From NCBI GenBank assembly GCA_963693315.1, contig OY856187.1, positions 114,406,437 to 114,470,436 on the forward strand: a DNA stretch of 64,000 nucleotides, written 5' to 3'. This document shows, one piece after another, positions 47,602-60,895 of this stretch (its first letter is position 1; the number at the start of each line of letters is the position of its first letter). The notes under the pieces are model-generated. The model was not told the origin of the DNA, searched no databases, and worked only from the letters and a program-made list of their open reading frames with translations. The position numbers and the translations under genes are program-made. The stretch is from Diogma glabrata (Eukaryota > Arthropoda > Insecta > Diptera > Cylindrotomidae).

Positions 47602-50600
47602 TTTTTTTTGGATTTCTAATATGAACCATAAATTAAAAAGATTACCCATTAAAAATTACCGAAATTTTTAAAATCCGCAAATTTAAGCAAAAAATCAAAA
47701 TTTCTACAAAAATATACAATTTTTTGAATTTTTAAATATTTATTTTAAGAAAATAATAACTGTTTTAGTTCTTGAGGTTATTTATACAAAATTTATTAAA
47801 ATTTATGTATATTTTATATAGACACTTAGTTATTCTCGAGAGAAAAAATAAATAAAGCTGTAAAAGGAATGTATACTATAATACAAGTAGCATCATTTTG
47901 ATGGGACAGCTCTTAAAAAAAACAATTAGCGGAAGGTTTCAATAGGTAAACTTTTTACTTTTTAGTATACAAAAAATCCGGAAACATCTAAATCCATTCA
48001 TTATAACTGGGTGCCGAGGTATAAACCTAATTGTACTGGACTAAATGTAGCTCAAAAATTTGTTTGTTGTGCCTGGCACTTATTTCATTTAATACGAAAT
48101 GTTAAATGTTACAGAGAAGTGACATCGTCTCTTCTATTTCTATAGTGCTTTCAAAAGTAATATATGTCCGTATTTTGTACGAGCTTATCATATTTTTAAA
48201 TTTTTAATGGTTTTTAATCGTTTATTTAGTAAAAAAAAATGGGAATCTAGTAAAATATATAGATTCATTTGATGAATAATTTTTCTTTGATTCTAGAAGT
48301 AAAAAATGCCTCGTTCGAAATTAACTAGGTAAGAATAAGATACAACATTTTATAGAAAATTGAAGTGAACACGAAAATCGCGAGAATTTTATTGCAGTTA
48401 ATTGAGATCCAAGTGCTTTGACTGAGGCTAGCAGTTTTGTTTAGGGAAGGATGATTAATCAATAAATTGTTTAATATAATAAAATAAGACATTTAGTATT
48501 GTTTCATAGTTCAGCTAATATCATACTCCCTAATCATGAGGTGCCTTATCTCAATCAAGATTTAAACCTACACATAGAGTTATATTGAGGCTCAAGGTAC
48601 ATTTCAGTGCTTTTGGCATAACACTATAAATATTTCACGGTTTCTTTTATCTCAATGAAGTATCCGCCCAGATGTTAAACTCTTCGATCTCTCCATGCAA
48701 TAATTAAACATTAACCTACAATTTTTGCATTTTAATTATTTTTATCCACAGGTTGATTGATTACACTAGCTCATTATTTACAAATGGGAATACTCTTTTG
48801 CACTGAAATTATGATACCCTATAGATATAGTCAATCAAAGATATGATATTATATCTTAAAAGCAATGATATTTATTTTATTTATATTTAAATTTACCTAT
48901 TATTTCTCTCACAGGAAATCCATCATTTATCTTGTTTTATTTAAGGAATATCAGTTATTTTAACTTTGGAATGTCACAGTTTCCTGAAATTAAAGAATTT
49001 CATTCAATGTGAATTTTTTCTCAACATCACTTTTACTTTAAATCAATCATGAAATAATGAAAAGTATTTCCTAACCACAAAACAAAATTCCAATCAAAAC
49101 CTAAACCACTTTAACTTCAACTATCAAAATTGACCAAACCAATCGTAAGTTGATAAAAACCGCAAACCTAAAAGTTTCAAAAGTTTTTTTGTTGTTCTTT
49201 TTTGTGTGGTCCATCGTATTTTGTACGACCTTCACAATTTATCTTAAATTTCTTAATGAGAAAAATATCAAAAGAATTTAAAATGTGTACACAGTTATTG
49301 AATGATCAATTCAATTATTTTGGATTCGGATATAATTTTATTTGTAAAATAAATCAATATTTATTTATTCAATATTGAATTATTTATTGAAATATCATAT
49401 AAAAAATTATGGAAAAAGTATAACGAGGGTAATTGATAAGAGATTTCTCATGTAGGTTGTATTTATATAAATGTTCAATAAAGCCAGTGGGTGAATACAT
49501 TTGGAGGTAGAATTTGCAGGTATGCTGCAAGCTGGATCTTTTAATGGCTTTTCAACTCAACATTTATTAACACAATTCTTTATTAACTAAGTCACTCTTC
49601 TTACAAATTAAAATGGATTATTGATTGTCTAAATTGTTATCAACCCATCTTTCCAATTTTAATTAAATTTATTTTAAATTCGTATATTTATGTTTGGCAA
49701 ACATGAAATAAATGATGTTTTATATAGAGTACGTACACAGCGTAGAAGTGTCATTTAACATTTTTAAATTGCTTATTTTGTACCTCGTGCATGATTTGAT
49801 TTAAAAATTTTGGTTGATAAAAGCAAAAACTTAAAACCAAACACACTTCAATATTGAAATTATGTTATAAAATAATATTATAAAGAAAAAGTTATATAAA
49901 TGGTTTGGGACCAGCTTTTTTGTCACTTCTGCTTGGCTTAGATAGACGCTATAATTTGTAACTGAAATGCAACCTCGGTACCAGACGGCTTTTCACAAAC
50001 TGACATGCTCGAAAGTGAACTTCTAATCAGAGAAATTTTTTTTAATTTCGTCATTCACTGGTTTAATTAAGTTTTGATTTCACCCAAATTGCAAAAAAAG
50101 CCCAATTGTTATTAATTCAATTACCCATTAATTTTGATAATTGTTCTTCTTTTCTTCGATTCGAATTGTTCATATTATATTAGTGAAAGTTCTTTTACTA
50201 GATGGAAGTTTTGACCATGATTATTTTGGATCTGTTTTATAGCAACAAACAAAAGAAAACAATAAAACTTACTTAATTAAGTAAGTTTAGTCATAATTAG
50301 GGCACAAGTATAATTTTTCTAAAGTCAATGGTCATTGAATATTGTCAATTGTAATTGAATACATGTATATATATTATAAATCCATCATAGATTTTTTTGT
50401 CTTCATCTCCAAATACCCGACCAACAAAATATGCATGGTACTCGGGTGTATACATATTTTGAGCATTTTTTTGTTGAATATTCTAGTGTATATTTTAAAT
50501 TTAGTTGAAGCTTAAAAATATTTTAGTGCTAACGTATGATATACCTATTTGTTTTTATTCAACATTTTTAAATCATATAAACATGTATACAAAATGATCA

Positions 50601-51329
50601 TAGATCTTTCGGGTGTAAATACAAAAATATTCGACGTATATTTTTATGACTAGAATATTCTAATACGTTATGAACTTTCTAGACTAGCATTTTCAGTAAC
50701 GTCATTTTTAAGTTGTAGATTGAAAATTTATATGTGTGATTGCATTTGTAAATGATTCGTCCAATTTTCTCCATTTTTTTAAAGGTACAATTTAAATAAA
50801 AACCAATCAGATATCAAAAAATTTAAATACATATTTGACTAACATATAATTTTCTTAATATTATAAAAACGTAAATTTAAATATCAGTAAGCCGACATGA
50901 AACAAAGCTAACAAAAAATACTATAATTTTTTTTTAATCACTTAAGTAAATTAATCAAAGTGCCCGTTTGTTTTTTGTGTTTGTTTTTATTACCTTCACA
51001 AAAAAATATTTTTCGTACATAATTTTAGATGAAAATAAGATAAAATGCATATTATCTCATAAAAAGTTAAATGAAACATTAACATCATTTTATAAAAAGT
51101 GAAAATACGAAATAGTATACTCACCATTTTTTTAATTCTTGTGTTAAATATTATCATTAATAAATTAACAATTTTGTGCACAGAGATTTTGTAACACGCA
51201 CAATTGATGCACAAATCATGCATATATCTTAAAATCGTTTGAGGGGAAATTCTTTTATGGAGAAAATGCTTTCAACTCCTCCCACATCTTACTAATTTGT
51301 TACGTTTCAACTAGAATAGTTCTCTTCCA
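47602..51329. other. Unassigned AT-rich DNA
   Basis: No supported gene. A perfect 24-bp palindrome (AAACTTACTTAA and its mirror) lies at about 50265-50288. The minus-strand frame at 50996-51223 has no domain. Confidence 0.4.
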
Positions 51330-51530
51330 TTCCATGTCGACTATATTCTTTTAACTTTTCTTTTACCTTGTGGATTCCATTCTTTGGACATCCTTGTTAC
51401 ATCTTTGGTATTAGACCAGAAGAATTTAAATTGTCTTAGTCATTTCGTATAGATTCATTACCATTTACCCCGCACCTGTATTTGTAATCTGCTATGTCTG
51501 TTGCCATGTTTCACATCCATACAGCAGTAA
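51330..51530 (-). pseudogene. RTE-like LINE C-terminal scrap
   Basis: The minus-strand translation gives LLYGCETWQQT (from about 51525 downward) and, after frame changes, KEWNPQGKRKVKR (about 51385-51345). RTE-type and related LINE proteins end with LLYGCE(S/T)W followed by a region with EWNPQGKR.RGRP...W. Several frame breaks and stops are present. Confidence 0.6.
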
Positions 51531-52220
51531 TGACTTGACACATTCATTCAATATTCGTAGTATTGCTTTTCTTGACAGCAAAAATCCTTGATTGAAGATT
51601 ATTGTTTGTGATTTGCGTTAACAAAGATGATTTATATTAAAGCAACTAACATTTTTAGGGTTTGTATTGGAATGAATTTCACATTTATCAAATTACATTT
51701 AAATAGTAAGATTCTCCAGTTTTTGTTTCTTGTCCTATAATCTCTTTCATCACACATTCATTAAACATTTCCCCTTGTCTTTCAATAAAATGCAAGTCAA
51801 CCACTTCCATAAATCATCTCACGAAACAACTTCTCTACAACTACCTAGATTTGAACAACTGTATTACATCTCATTTAGTACTAGGACTAAGCTCAACAAA
51901 CAATAATGTTAATAATTTATGTAGACAAAAAACATTTATTTTTAGTTGACATTGTGACTAGGGTTTCTAATCCGGATATCGAATTATCCGGATTATTCGA
52001 CCATATTTTGACTATTCGATTATCCGGATACTTTTTTGCAACTATCCGAATATTAAAAAACCCTTTATTTTGTAAAAAAATAATCAAATTGCGTTGAAAA
52101 GTTCAAATAAATATTAACTTGCGTTGCAAAGTTTGTTAGTGCAGTGAAGTGACTATAAGTTTTAAAAATTTATTTACAACTTTAATTGTTTTTGTTTTTG
52201 GAGCACTAGATATTATATAT

Positions 52221-52446
52221 AAAATATTTTAGTTTTGAGTTTAAAACACACTTTTTTAATATCTATATGAGTTTTTTTATTTACCAATTAATTTCGTTAG
52301 CTATGCTAACATTATCAAGGATATTTCTAAACTAGTTTAGAAATATTCTTGATAATGTCAGCATAGCTAACGAAATTAATTGGTAAATAAAAAACTCATA
52401 TAGATATTAAAAAAGTGTGTTTTAAACTCAAAACTAAAATATTTTA
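52221..52446. repeat. 226-bp near-perfect palindrome inside hAT-3
   Basis: Arms 52221-52333 and 52334-52446 meet at ACTAGT with no loop. Outer sequence AAAATATTTTAGTTTTGAGT returns in reverse at the right. AAAACACACTTTTTTAATAT (52242-52261) is the block that also occurs, less well preserved, at both edges of the inverted repeat in hAT-4. Only isolated mismatches were seen (for example GGATATTTC against GAATATTTC). Confidence 0.9.
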
Positions 52447-52851
52447 CAACTTTAATGTTTTGAAAACTGTAATCATTGAATATTTTATGAAACACTTCGT
52501 GAATCTGCAGTGTAAATATATTTTACTAATATTTTTTTAATGCTATATTAATTTAAAAAAAAATAATGTTTTATAAACTTGTGGCCCTGTCAATAAAATC
52601 TGAAGTGTTGGCTATTTTTTTAAAGTTTATGAGAGCTGTACTTCTAAATTATGACTCTGAGGAAATCACTAATGAAATTACTATTGAAAGTGAAGATGAA
52701 GAAAGTCTAAGTAGTGAAGTTTGTATAAGAAATCGTGACTGCAGAAAGTACTTGAGAATGCGGTACTGCTTTAATTACTCATGTTGAGAAACAGAATGAA
52801 GGAAGTTCCATATTGCTGAAAAAAGATTTCATTTATTTGAATAATTATAAA

Positions 52852-52971
52852 AAATGGACGGGCAATTTAAATATTCTATATTGCGTATTATTACCAATAA
52901 AACATACATCGACAGCAACGGAGCGGGTATTTTCAATTGCTGGTCTTACCAGGATAAAAATTAGAACTTGA
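52852..52971 (+). pseudogene. hAT-3 transposase, dimerisation-domain relic
   Basis: Frame reads NLNILYCVLLPIKHTSTATE followed by RVFSIAGLTRIKIR, then TGA at 52969. This matches the hAT C-terminal signature (LA..YL.IPATS..SERVFS.AGL...KR..L). The frame at 52566-52787, with an acidic stretch ESEDEESLSSE, may be an earlier linker portion of the same transposase. No catalytic residues are left. Confidence 0.8.
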
Positions 52972-53331
52972 CTTAATTTCGAGACATTGTAATAATTAAT
53001 TAATTTTTGCAATAATTTTTCTAAAATATGCATTTTTATAAATGCATCAATAACTTCATTAATTTAATTAAATTTATCAATAATTTTATTTTTTTATTAT
53101 TATTATTTATGATTTGTTACTATTTTTGTTATTTTGTGACTATGTATAAAAATTAATTAATATAGATACACGAAAAATATACATAAATGGTTTAAATACC
53201 GCAAAGTAAAAAACATGTTTTATTTATTGTTTAATTATCCGGATATCCGGCTTATCCGGATAATTTATTGTTTATGTATTCGATATCCGGATAATCAAAT
53301 AGGTCGGATATTTAGAAACCCTAATTGTGAC

Positions 53332-55080
53332 GCATCAAAACAATTAACTGAGAAAATGTTAAAATATTATTGACTGACTTCTAGCACACATAAATGCTTT
53401 TATGTTTGTTTTAATTGAAAGACCGGAATTGAAATAAATTGTCGAAAAAAATTAGTAGTAGCAAATCTCGGGGAGAGACATATAAACTGAACGGTGGGTC
53501 CAAAATGGTCACCGTGCTGAAGTTTGAGCTTAATCGAGCGACCTTGTTTAGGAATGGTACCAATTTACGTTTTGTATGTAGAATTGGTGATTAAAGTTAT
53601 GTTCATAATATTTTCTGCCAAATATTTAAATATTTGAAATTTGATGTAAGAAAAATTATAATCAATATTGTTAACAAACATGATACTAAATGTATAATAT
53701 CCTACATTATTTTGATTTCATACAAATTTTAAAAAATTGAATACTTGAAATATTTATTTTTTCAAATGCTATTTTGACAAAATACTAAGCAACTTTGAAT
53801 AATATGCATTTTATTTTTTGGAAAAGCAAAAATGGGGACTGCAGCCCAGCGAAACGAGCTCAAGCTACGAAAAGATTTTTATAATGTATTAAAACAAATA
53901 GAACGTGATAAGTTTTTGTACCTCCACGGCCGATTTTAATGTATTTCAAGCGCGAATATGTGCGTTTGATAATAAGTATTGTCGAAACGAAAGTGCGATT
54001 TAAATTCAAATTCAAATTTAAATTGCATGTTATGAAAGCAGATAAATGTTTGTGAGTAATATAGTCGTGTATTCCCGACTTGTATCATAATAATTCACGG
54101 TACGATCCTTTTGACATAAATGACAATTACCAGATTTGGGTATAAATACATTGGAGAAAATTGGATGCATGTGAAACTTTAATTAACGTGACAGATTTAT
54201 AACTTTATGTCATAGAAAACAGAGAAATATATTTTTTTCTAGCCGGTTTGTGTAAATTTTTATTTACAATAATAATTCCATTGTAGAGTGGATTGTGGAA
54301 GTAGAGCATTTTTCAACTAGTGTGAAATTATTTTAATAAAAATTTAAAATGACGGTGTATATTATTTCTTATTAATTATATAGGGCTGGTTCGCCTACAT
54401 AAGGGAAATAAAAAGCAACACCACAAATTTACATAGACTGAAATAAGACACCTATAATAGTTACTTTTAATTTTACTACAGTTTGTCCGCATCTCGTTTT
54501 GCTCTAACGAATTTTACGGAAGCGAGACAATTCTTATTAAGCAGTACATGCTCGATTTGATTCTTGGTTGTTTTATCTGGTGATTTTCAATTTTATAGTT
54601 GTGTATTTTTTTGTGTGGGAACTTTAATGAGTTTTAAAATTTCGAACTTATATTTATCCATTGCCTTCTCAACGTCTGCCTCGAAAATTATGTTAGAGTT
54701 TTGAGGTTCAAGTATTCTAATTGTGCCTGAATACGACAGCTAATTTTCATATTCGGTTTTGTAATTTTTTATATTTTCTAGTTTTAGTTTTCAGAAGTGA
54801 TTATTCCATTTTCAGATGATTTCCTGACTTTTATATTTTGGAAGTGTATTTGAGTTCAGAATTTTAGTTGTTTCCAACATATTGGATTTATTTTTCTATC
54901 ATTTTTATTATTATTTGTTCTTATTATGATGTTGTTCCAAACCGTTCATCGAATTATTTAATAACATGAATGGTGCACTTCCAGGTTCAGATTTGTATTC
55001 CACTCTGTTTATAATTTAGATCAATAAATTATTAAAACTAATAATTTATTGATTATAATTTAATAATTTATTGTTCTAAT
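53332..55080. other. Unassigned AT-rich DNA
   Basis: A 15-bp inverted repeat ATCAATAAATTATTA with a 4-base loop is at 55020-55053. No other structure is supported. Confidence 0.4.
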
Positions 55081-55320
55081 AGGATTGCTTGGTTTGGGCA
55101 TGTTCTACGAGCCGATTCACAGTCTGGAATGATTAGAAAAATGTACGTTAGTACCCCAGGGAGTGGGCGACCGCGAGGTAGACCACGACTACAATGGGAG
55201 ACTGACGTAATAAACGACCTTAAAAAAATCGGCTGCCATGGTAATTATGTCGCTGTTGCGAATGACCGTGTTGAATATTCAAAGCTGATCAAGCTGGCAA
55301 CGCTCCTACATGGAGCATGA
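55081..55320 (+). pseudogene. LINE C-terminal domain fragment (RTE-like)
   Basis: The open frame starts before the ATG at 55129: RIAWFGHVLRADSQSGMIRK is followed by GSGRPRGRPRLQWETDVIND and a stop at 55318-55320. The order R..W.GHV.R, then G.RPRGRPR..W.D.V..DL is characteristic of C-termini of RTE-type and some other endonuclease-encoding LINEs. A short A-run (55329-55337) follows the stop, as expected near a LINE 3' end. The upstream reverse transcriptase is missing. Confidence 0.75.
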
Positions 55321-55337
55321 ACGCCTTTAAAAAAAAA

Positions 55338-57581
55338 ATTATTAAAACATCACACAAACCATTCGTTTCCTGTCTTCAGAAGGGAAAATGTCCAATCGAC
55401 TAAATCCTGACTCCTGTTAGGAAAAACGCTACCGCAAATGTAAATGAGGACCTCAAAAGAGTCGTCAATAACCAAAATTTGCCCAATGTTAATTCCAAGA
55501 GCATAGAATTTAAGAGCACAATTTTAAATCCATTAACTCAAATTGTTTAAAAAAATTCAGTATTTGATATGCAAGGAACTTATAGATTTCGCCGATTTCA
55601 CTATCTTACAACAACATTAAAAATAGAAATCAATCCAATTTGCAGCCTGTAAACTTAGTTAAAGTGATAGAAAAGAGATTAACAGAAAAAAAATATCACT
55701 AAAGCTATTAAATTTCGTATAGATGAAGATTAATTGGCCAAACATTTCTATTATCATATCCACTTTATGTGGGTTGGCTTTTGACTTTCACCAAGTTAGC
55801 GACCGCTTATTGAAACATGGCAGATCAAGGCGATTGTATGTTGAATGAATGAAATAAAATTCAACTCTATCTGTCTGTTATTCATGTTAACCGTGACTCG
55901 TTAATTCTATTGTTCCAGGTTTAACTTTTTTGGTCTACTCCCTAACCTGCATTGATGACATTATTACGATTAAAATTTTAAACTCAGCATAAAAGTAAAC
56001 TATGTTCCTAAAAAATAACTGAAATTACCAGCAATGTACAGTTAGATCTTACATGAACAAATCTCTTATTATACTACCCACAGGAACAAACAAATTGTGA
56101 AGAAGTGATAGCTATTAATTAACACCACATGTGTTTTTGCCACCGCCGACCTGTAACATAAAATCTGCTCATAACCATTTCGTATACAAAGTCCAACAAA
56201 AAATAAATTCTAACATTTTTACAACTCTATTATTTCGTTCTTTAAACAAACAAACCCAAGACAAAAAAAACGATGGCCAAGATTTATATCTATTGTAAGA
56301 TTCTTATAATATATTTGATTCTTTTTGTGCTTTTCTTACAAAATATAAAAAGAACTAAACGACAAAATAAAGTAAAATAAAAAATCAGATTTAAGACAAT
56401 TTAATTATAAAATACAAGAAATAAAATAAATTTAATTTTTCTTCACAATAAAAAAATTAAAAAACCCAAGATGAAATTTTAGATGGAACTTGTTTGTGTC
56501 GAATAATAAGATTTCTTAAGAAATTATTAAGAATATCCTTTTTATATATAATATTATATAAGAAGAAAATAAAAACTTTATTCGAGTGACTATACTTTGA
56601 CTATTAACATTAATTATTTTTTGGTAAAATCGTTTTCGGGTGAGTGTGAGAAATTTTAGATGTAATTAGACTTCAAACTTTGGATGAAAAAAATTTTTTT
56701 TTCTTTCTAATTGACAAAAGTTTAAATGATCGGTGAGATAAATAAAATAATGTGCTGTAGGATGTCGTATTAAATTGTATGGAATTCTTTAGAAATTTTA
56801 GCTGTGTTTATTCAAATAGAGAATTTGTTTTAGCGATTGGACTATTATACCAAAACCAAATTATTGAGTAAAACCAAAACCGAACTAAAAATTTTCACTT
56901 ATAAATGGACATCCAACGCTTTCACAAATGTACCTATTTAATAGACTCTTTCTTATATTGATTTAAACCTTTAACCAACGTTTCAAGAAATTCGATTTGT
57001 AACTGTAGGCTACAGTAGGGTTAAACACATAAAAAAAACTTTTAACCGGAAGTGTCAAACTGGAAATTGGTATGCAGAAATATTGCAAACAATACTGACA
57101 CCTTAAATACCAAGTTTTAATACGATTGAAATTCAGGATTAGAAGTTATTGAAAATTCAAACTTAAAGGTATTCGCGAGACCGCCGGCCATTTTGTCCAA
57201 CTGTTATTATCTGAGAAAAACATCAAATTAAATATAAAAGAAAAAACCAAAATATGAATGAAGAGAACGAGAGCAAAATTATTTATAATATATTATCATT
57301 AATTTCAACAATACTTAGGTTATTCGTACTATCAATTGCGTTTTATTTATTAAAAAATATAAAAAAACAATGTGTGTCAATCAAATATGACAAAACAATT
57401 TATTTTATTTTACTTAAAAACACAACAAAATCTGTACTTACTATACCATACTTACACACCACATTTAAACCGAAAAAAATACGAATGCGATCGAATACTA
57501 TAAAAAGAAAAAAAAATTACAAATCAACAAAATGAGAATAAGAAATAAGAAAATAACAAATGACTACAATTTATCATAAGG
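55338..57581. other. Unassigned AT-rich DNA
   Basis: No gene, terminal repeat or tandem array was recognised. The frame at 57254-57535 has one hydrophobic stretch but is lysine/asparagine-rich and probably fortuitous. Confidence 0.4.
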
Positions 57582-57583
57582 TA

Positions 57584-58186
57584 GAAAAACAACACGGACG
57601 ATAACGTCAGACGATAAAAAAACGTCTACAATTTCGCTGTTGTAACCACAACAAAGGCGTCAGCGTGAAAAGCTGTCAAAAATAAAATTGCATAAACTAA
57701 AATACTTTGTTCTTTGTCAAAATGAATTTCACAAATTTCAATTTTAAAAATAACCAATTTTTACTAATAAATAAATAATAATAGTTTTTCTACTACTAAC
57801 TAATTTTAAAAATAAAATACAAAATACAAATTATGAAAATATATAAATGAACAAAACCGATCTTTGAACATAAACTGAAAATTCAGTTGACAACTCAAAA
57901 CAAAACGATTACAACCTCAGAAACGCGAAAAACATCAGAAAATCATATTTATCAGTTGGCGGCACTGTCACAATAACATTAAAAATTACCTTTGCAGCGA
58001 AATAAAAATAAAATTGATATCTGGCAATAATCATCGCCGACGATAAATTAGAAATAGAATCTAAATTTTCTCCTACGAAAAAAACTTTTTCGTTTATCGC
58101 TGTAGTTGTGTTTGAAATGTATGCTTCCTGTGTATTTTTAACGTTACTAACGTCGTCGTCAGACGATTTCGTCCGTGTTGTGTTTC
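57584..58186. mobile_element. 603-bp MITE-like element, TA flanks
   Basis: Left end GAAAAACAACACGGACGA and right end in reverse GAAACACAACACGGACGA differ at one position. Both are flanked by TA (57582-57583, 58187-58188). A second pair, CGTCAGACGA near 57607 and TCGTCTGACGACG (reverse) near 58150, extends the symmetry. No coding sequence is seen, so it would depend on a transposase from elsewhere. Confidence 0.6.
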
Positions 58187-59949
58187 TAGCTTTACTCTCT
58201 TTTAATATTTATTTTATATTTAATATTTATTTAGCGTGACGATGACTCAAATATACATTTTTTCCCATACAAAATCGCACAACGCGCCTATAGAAGTTTT
58301 CAATTCAAAAATGGTACAACAATAACCAACAGAGAATAGAAAAAAATGAAAAACAAAACAACAACAAAAAGTGTAAAGAAACAGAATAGCCACAAAACAT
58401 TTCTTTGAAAAAATGAAAAAAACTTTGAGATTTCGTAAAAATCCCCTGAATGTATTCTAAATTTTACTTCGCACTGACGTCACACTGTGCTAAAAGACAA
58501 CGACTTTTTATTTTATTTGTAAATTGGTATGAGAATAAATCTATTTCTAATTCCGTCGGAAAAAAGTACAAAGTAGAACTTGTAACACCGTTAATATCTA
58601 CTATGATGAATTTAATGGATTTCTGGAAGACAATTTAATTTGTTAACGCTTTTGAAATTCACAGTTTCCTTATTCTAAGCCGACCATTTACCATAGTTTG
58701 ACATGTAATTTGTTACCTTTTTTGAAGCAAAACTGTTTTAGGCGCGATATGATAAGTTTTTGAATGAATATAACATTTTGAAAGAAAAAATAATAGAATA
58801 AAGAAGAAATTCAAACAACAATGAAGTAAAAAGGCAGACGAATATTATGTTCGGCAAGTATGCGATACAATTCGATTATGTGTGTTAAATCAATTGTCAT
58901 TCATTTGTTAATGTTATTATATTTTTTATTCTGTCTCGTATTAAATGTTATATGAGTTGGATGTGTCGATTTTGAGTTTCGTTATTTTTTAAATTTATAT
59001 TTTGAATTATTTTAGTTTTTTAACCGACTTCGAAAAAGAGGAAGTTCTGTGTTACATTATGGGTTTTTTTTATGTATGTTGACCGATTTCCTAAAAACGG
59101 CTCGTTTGATTCGGATGATTTAAATCGTATTCTATTTGGGTTGATTTCGAGAGGGTCCCATAACTTTTTATGATGTGAAAAATGCCGTTTTGAGAAAATT
59201 GGAAAAACCCGTATTTTTATTATTTTAGGCGATTTAAGCAAAACATCTTAATCTGTTTGGATATTTTGAGTTGTATTATAGTGCTATAGATGTCGAGGTG
59301 GTCGTATATAATTTTCTATGAGTATGCCGTATGAGTATGAGTATTTTATATGCCGTTTTTTTTTAAAGTTTATTTTTAAATAATAATATTTGTGTTTACT
59401 AAATTTGTTTTGTTAAATAAAAAAATTAGTGCGTGTAATATTTGCACGCGGTTGAATTAAATTTCTTCGACTACTGTGGCAGGTATTACTAAGAAGAATA
59501 AATATGTCATATTGCAATTTAGAGTAGCGTTTCTCGATAGTATAATTTACAACATGTGTAATAAAAATCAATACATATTTACATGATGTATTACCAAGTC
59601 AATTCAATTATTATCATAATTGAAATATGAAATTAGAGGTTTGTGATAACTAAAGTGAGAAACATAAATTTTACTTTAAAAATTTGCAAAATTTCTTGAA
59701 AAACTGCATAATTTGTTGTACCAAATCTTGTTGTTGAATTAAGTGGACATGTATTATTAAGAGTGAAATTTAATTTGTAATACGTTGTAATTAGGGCTTC
59801 TCATTTCCCGCTAAATTTTGTTTCCCGGGATGACGGAATAAAATCGCATATATCTCGGGATCCCGGGATTTCTTGGGATAAAATATAATAAATTAAAAGC
59901 CAGTAATTAAAAACTAAAATAGATATGAGCTAATTGTTGGAGTGCAGTT

Positions 59950-60122
59950 CAAACACACTTTTTGGATATCTTAATATTTTATTATAAAACGATCGATTTC
60001 GAAAACTAAGCTTTCCTTCTCGAAGAAAGCTAAAGCCTTTTACTTGAGAGCAATTCTTGAGAATGATATGAGAATTATTCGATTTATAATAAATATAGAG
60101 AAGTCAAAAAAGTGTGTTTTAA
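59950..60122. repeat. Imperfect inverted repeat inside hAT-4
   Basis: CAAACACACTTTTTGGATAT at the left edge is mirrored by AAAAAAGTGTGTTTTAAT at the right, with ATTTTATTATAAAACGAT against ATCGAATAATT-side sequence further in; the arms are about 50 bp and eroded. The AAACACACTTTTT edge is shared with the palindrome in hAT-3. Confidence 0.55.
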
Positions 60123-60147
60123 TTTAACTTGCCTTAATGCTTGGCTC

Positions 60148-60378
60148 CTAATCTGATACAGTTAAATCAGTACTCGATTGTTTTTTATAAAGCACATCAC
60201 ATAAGCTAAATGCAGTCCATGTGCATAGTTGATGCTTACTACCGCTGAACCTTTCATATTTCGTCATAAAGATTGCTCCATCAGTGGTAATGGCAACTGT
60301 GTGTTTTATCATACACAAATCAAATTTCAAATGTGTATTTTCATTTTCCTTATCAATACTTTTAAGTATACTTTTCAT
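60148..60378 (-). pseudogene. hAT-4 transposase, central catalytic-region fragment
   Basis: The minus-strand frame contains VAITTDGAIFMTKYERFSG, HQLCTWTAFSLCDVLYKK. In hAT transposases the second catalytic aspartate lies in (V)(T/A)D.A.NM, and a C/H-x2-H region (HQLC.AH..HLAV.DVLYKK) follows. The Asp of TTDGA is kept, but the second histidine region is altered (TWTAF). It lacks N- and C-terminal parts and is inactive. Confidence 0.75.
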
Positions 60379-60895
60379 AATGCTACCAGAACTGCTACCA
60401 TTTTGTGGAAAAATTCATTTAGAATTATCATTTTAGAAAAATCTCATAATTTTGAGAAAATTTTCTCATGAGTCCAACATTTAAGGAATACAACAAAAGC
60501 CATAAATGAAATGATATGTATTAAAGCATACACTCTAAGAGTAAAGGACTTATTGTTTCTCAATTTATTTATTATTTAAACACGAAATATCCCATTGTGT
60601 GTAGTTTACAAATTGCGTAACAATTGTTACGGTTGGAACAAAATTGTCCAAATTGCTTGTTGCAATGTGTTCCGTAAGGGAGGAGAAGGTTGAAATGGAA
60701 AACATTTCGTTACGTAATCTTCGTTACAAATTCCAGAACAATGGGAAATCCCGGGATCCACCTTGATTCCCGGGATTTCTCATGAGTCTTTTTCACTGCG
60801 GGATCGTTGTCCCAGGATCCCGGGAGAGAAGCCCTAGTTGGAATACTTTGTAAAACATTGTGTAAATATGGCTTTTAATTACACATTGTTGTGGA

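Larger units (their letters stand above)
51959..53323 (+). mobile_element. hAT-3: 1365-bp hAT element with perfect 8-bp target duplication
   Basis: Left end TAGGGTTTCTAATCCGG, right end in reverse TAGGGTTTCTAAATATCC. Flanks are identical, ATTGTGAC at 51951-51958 and 53324-53331. Both subterminal regions repeat TTATCCGGAT-type motifs (51975-52050, 53225-53310). It carries a transposase C-terminal relic (52852-52971) and a 226-bp palindrome (52221-52446). Too short and too broken to encode a working transposase. Confidence 0.92.
59792..60836 (-). mobile_element. hAT-4: 1045-bp hAT relic, near-perfect 8-bp target duplication
   Basis: Both ends start TAGGGCTTCTC (right end in reverse). Flanks are GTTGTAAT (59784-59791) and GTTGGAAT (60837-60844), one mismatch. 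Subterminal CCCGGGAT motifs (59820-59870, 60745-60825) resemble those of hAT-1, so the two families are probably related. It contains a transposase middle fragment (60148-60378, minus) and an imperfect inverted repeat (about 59950-60122). Confidence 0.85.
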
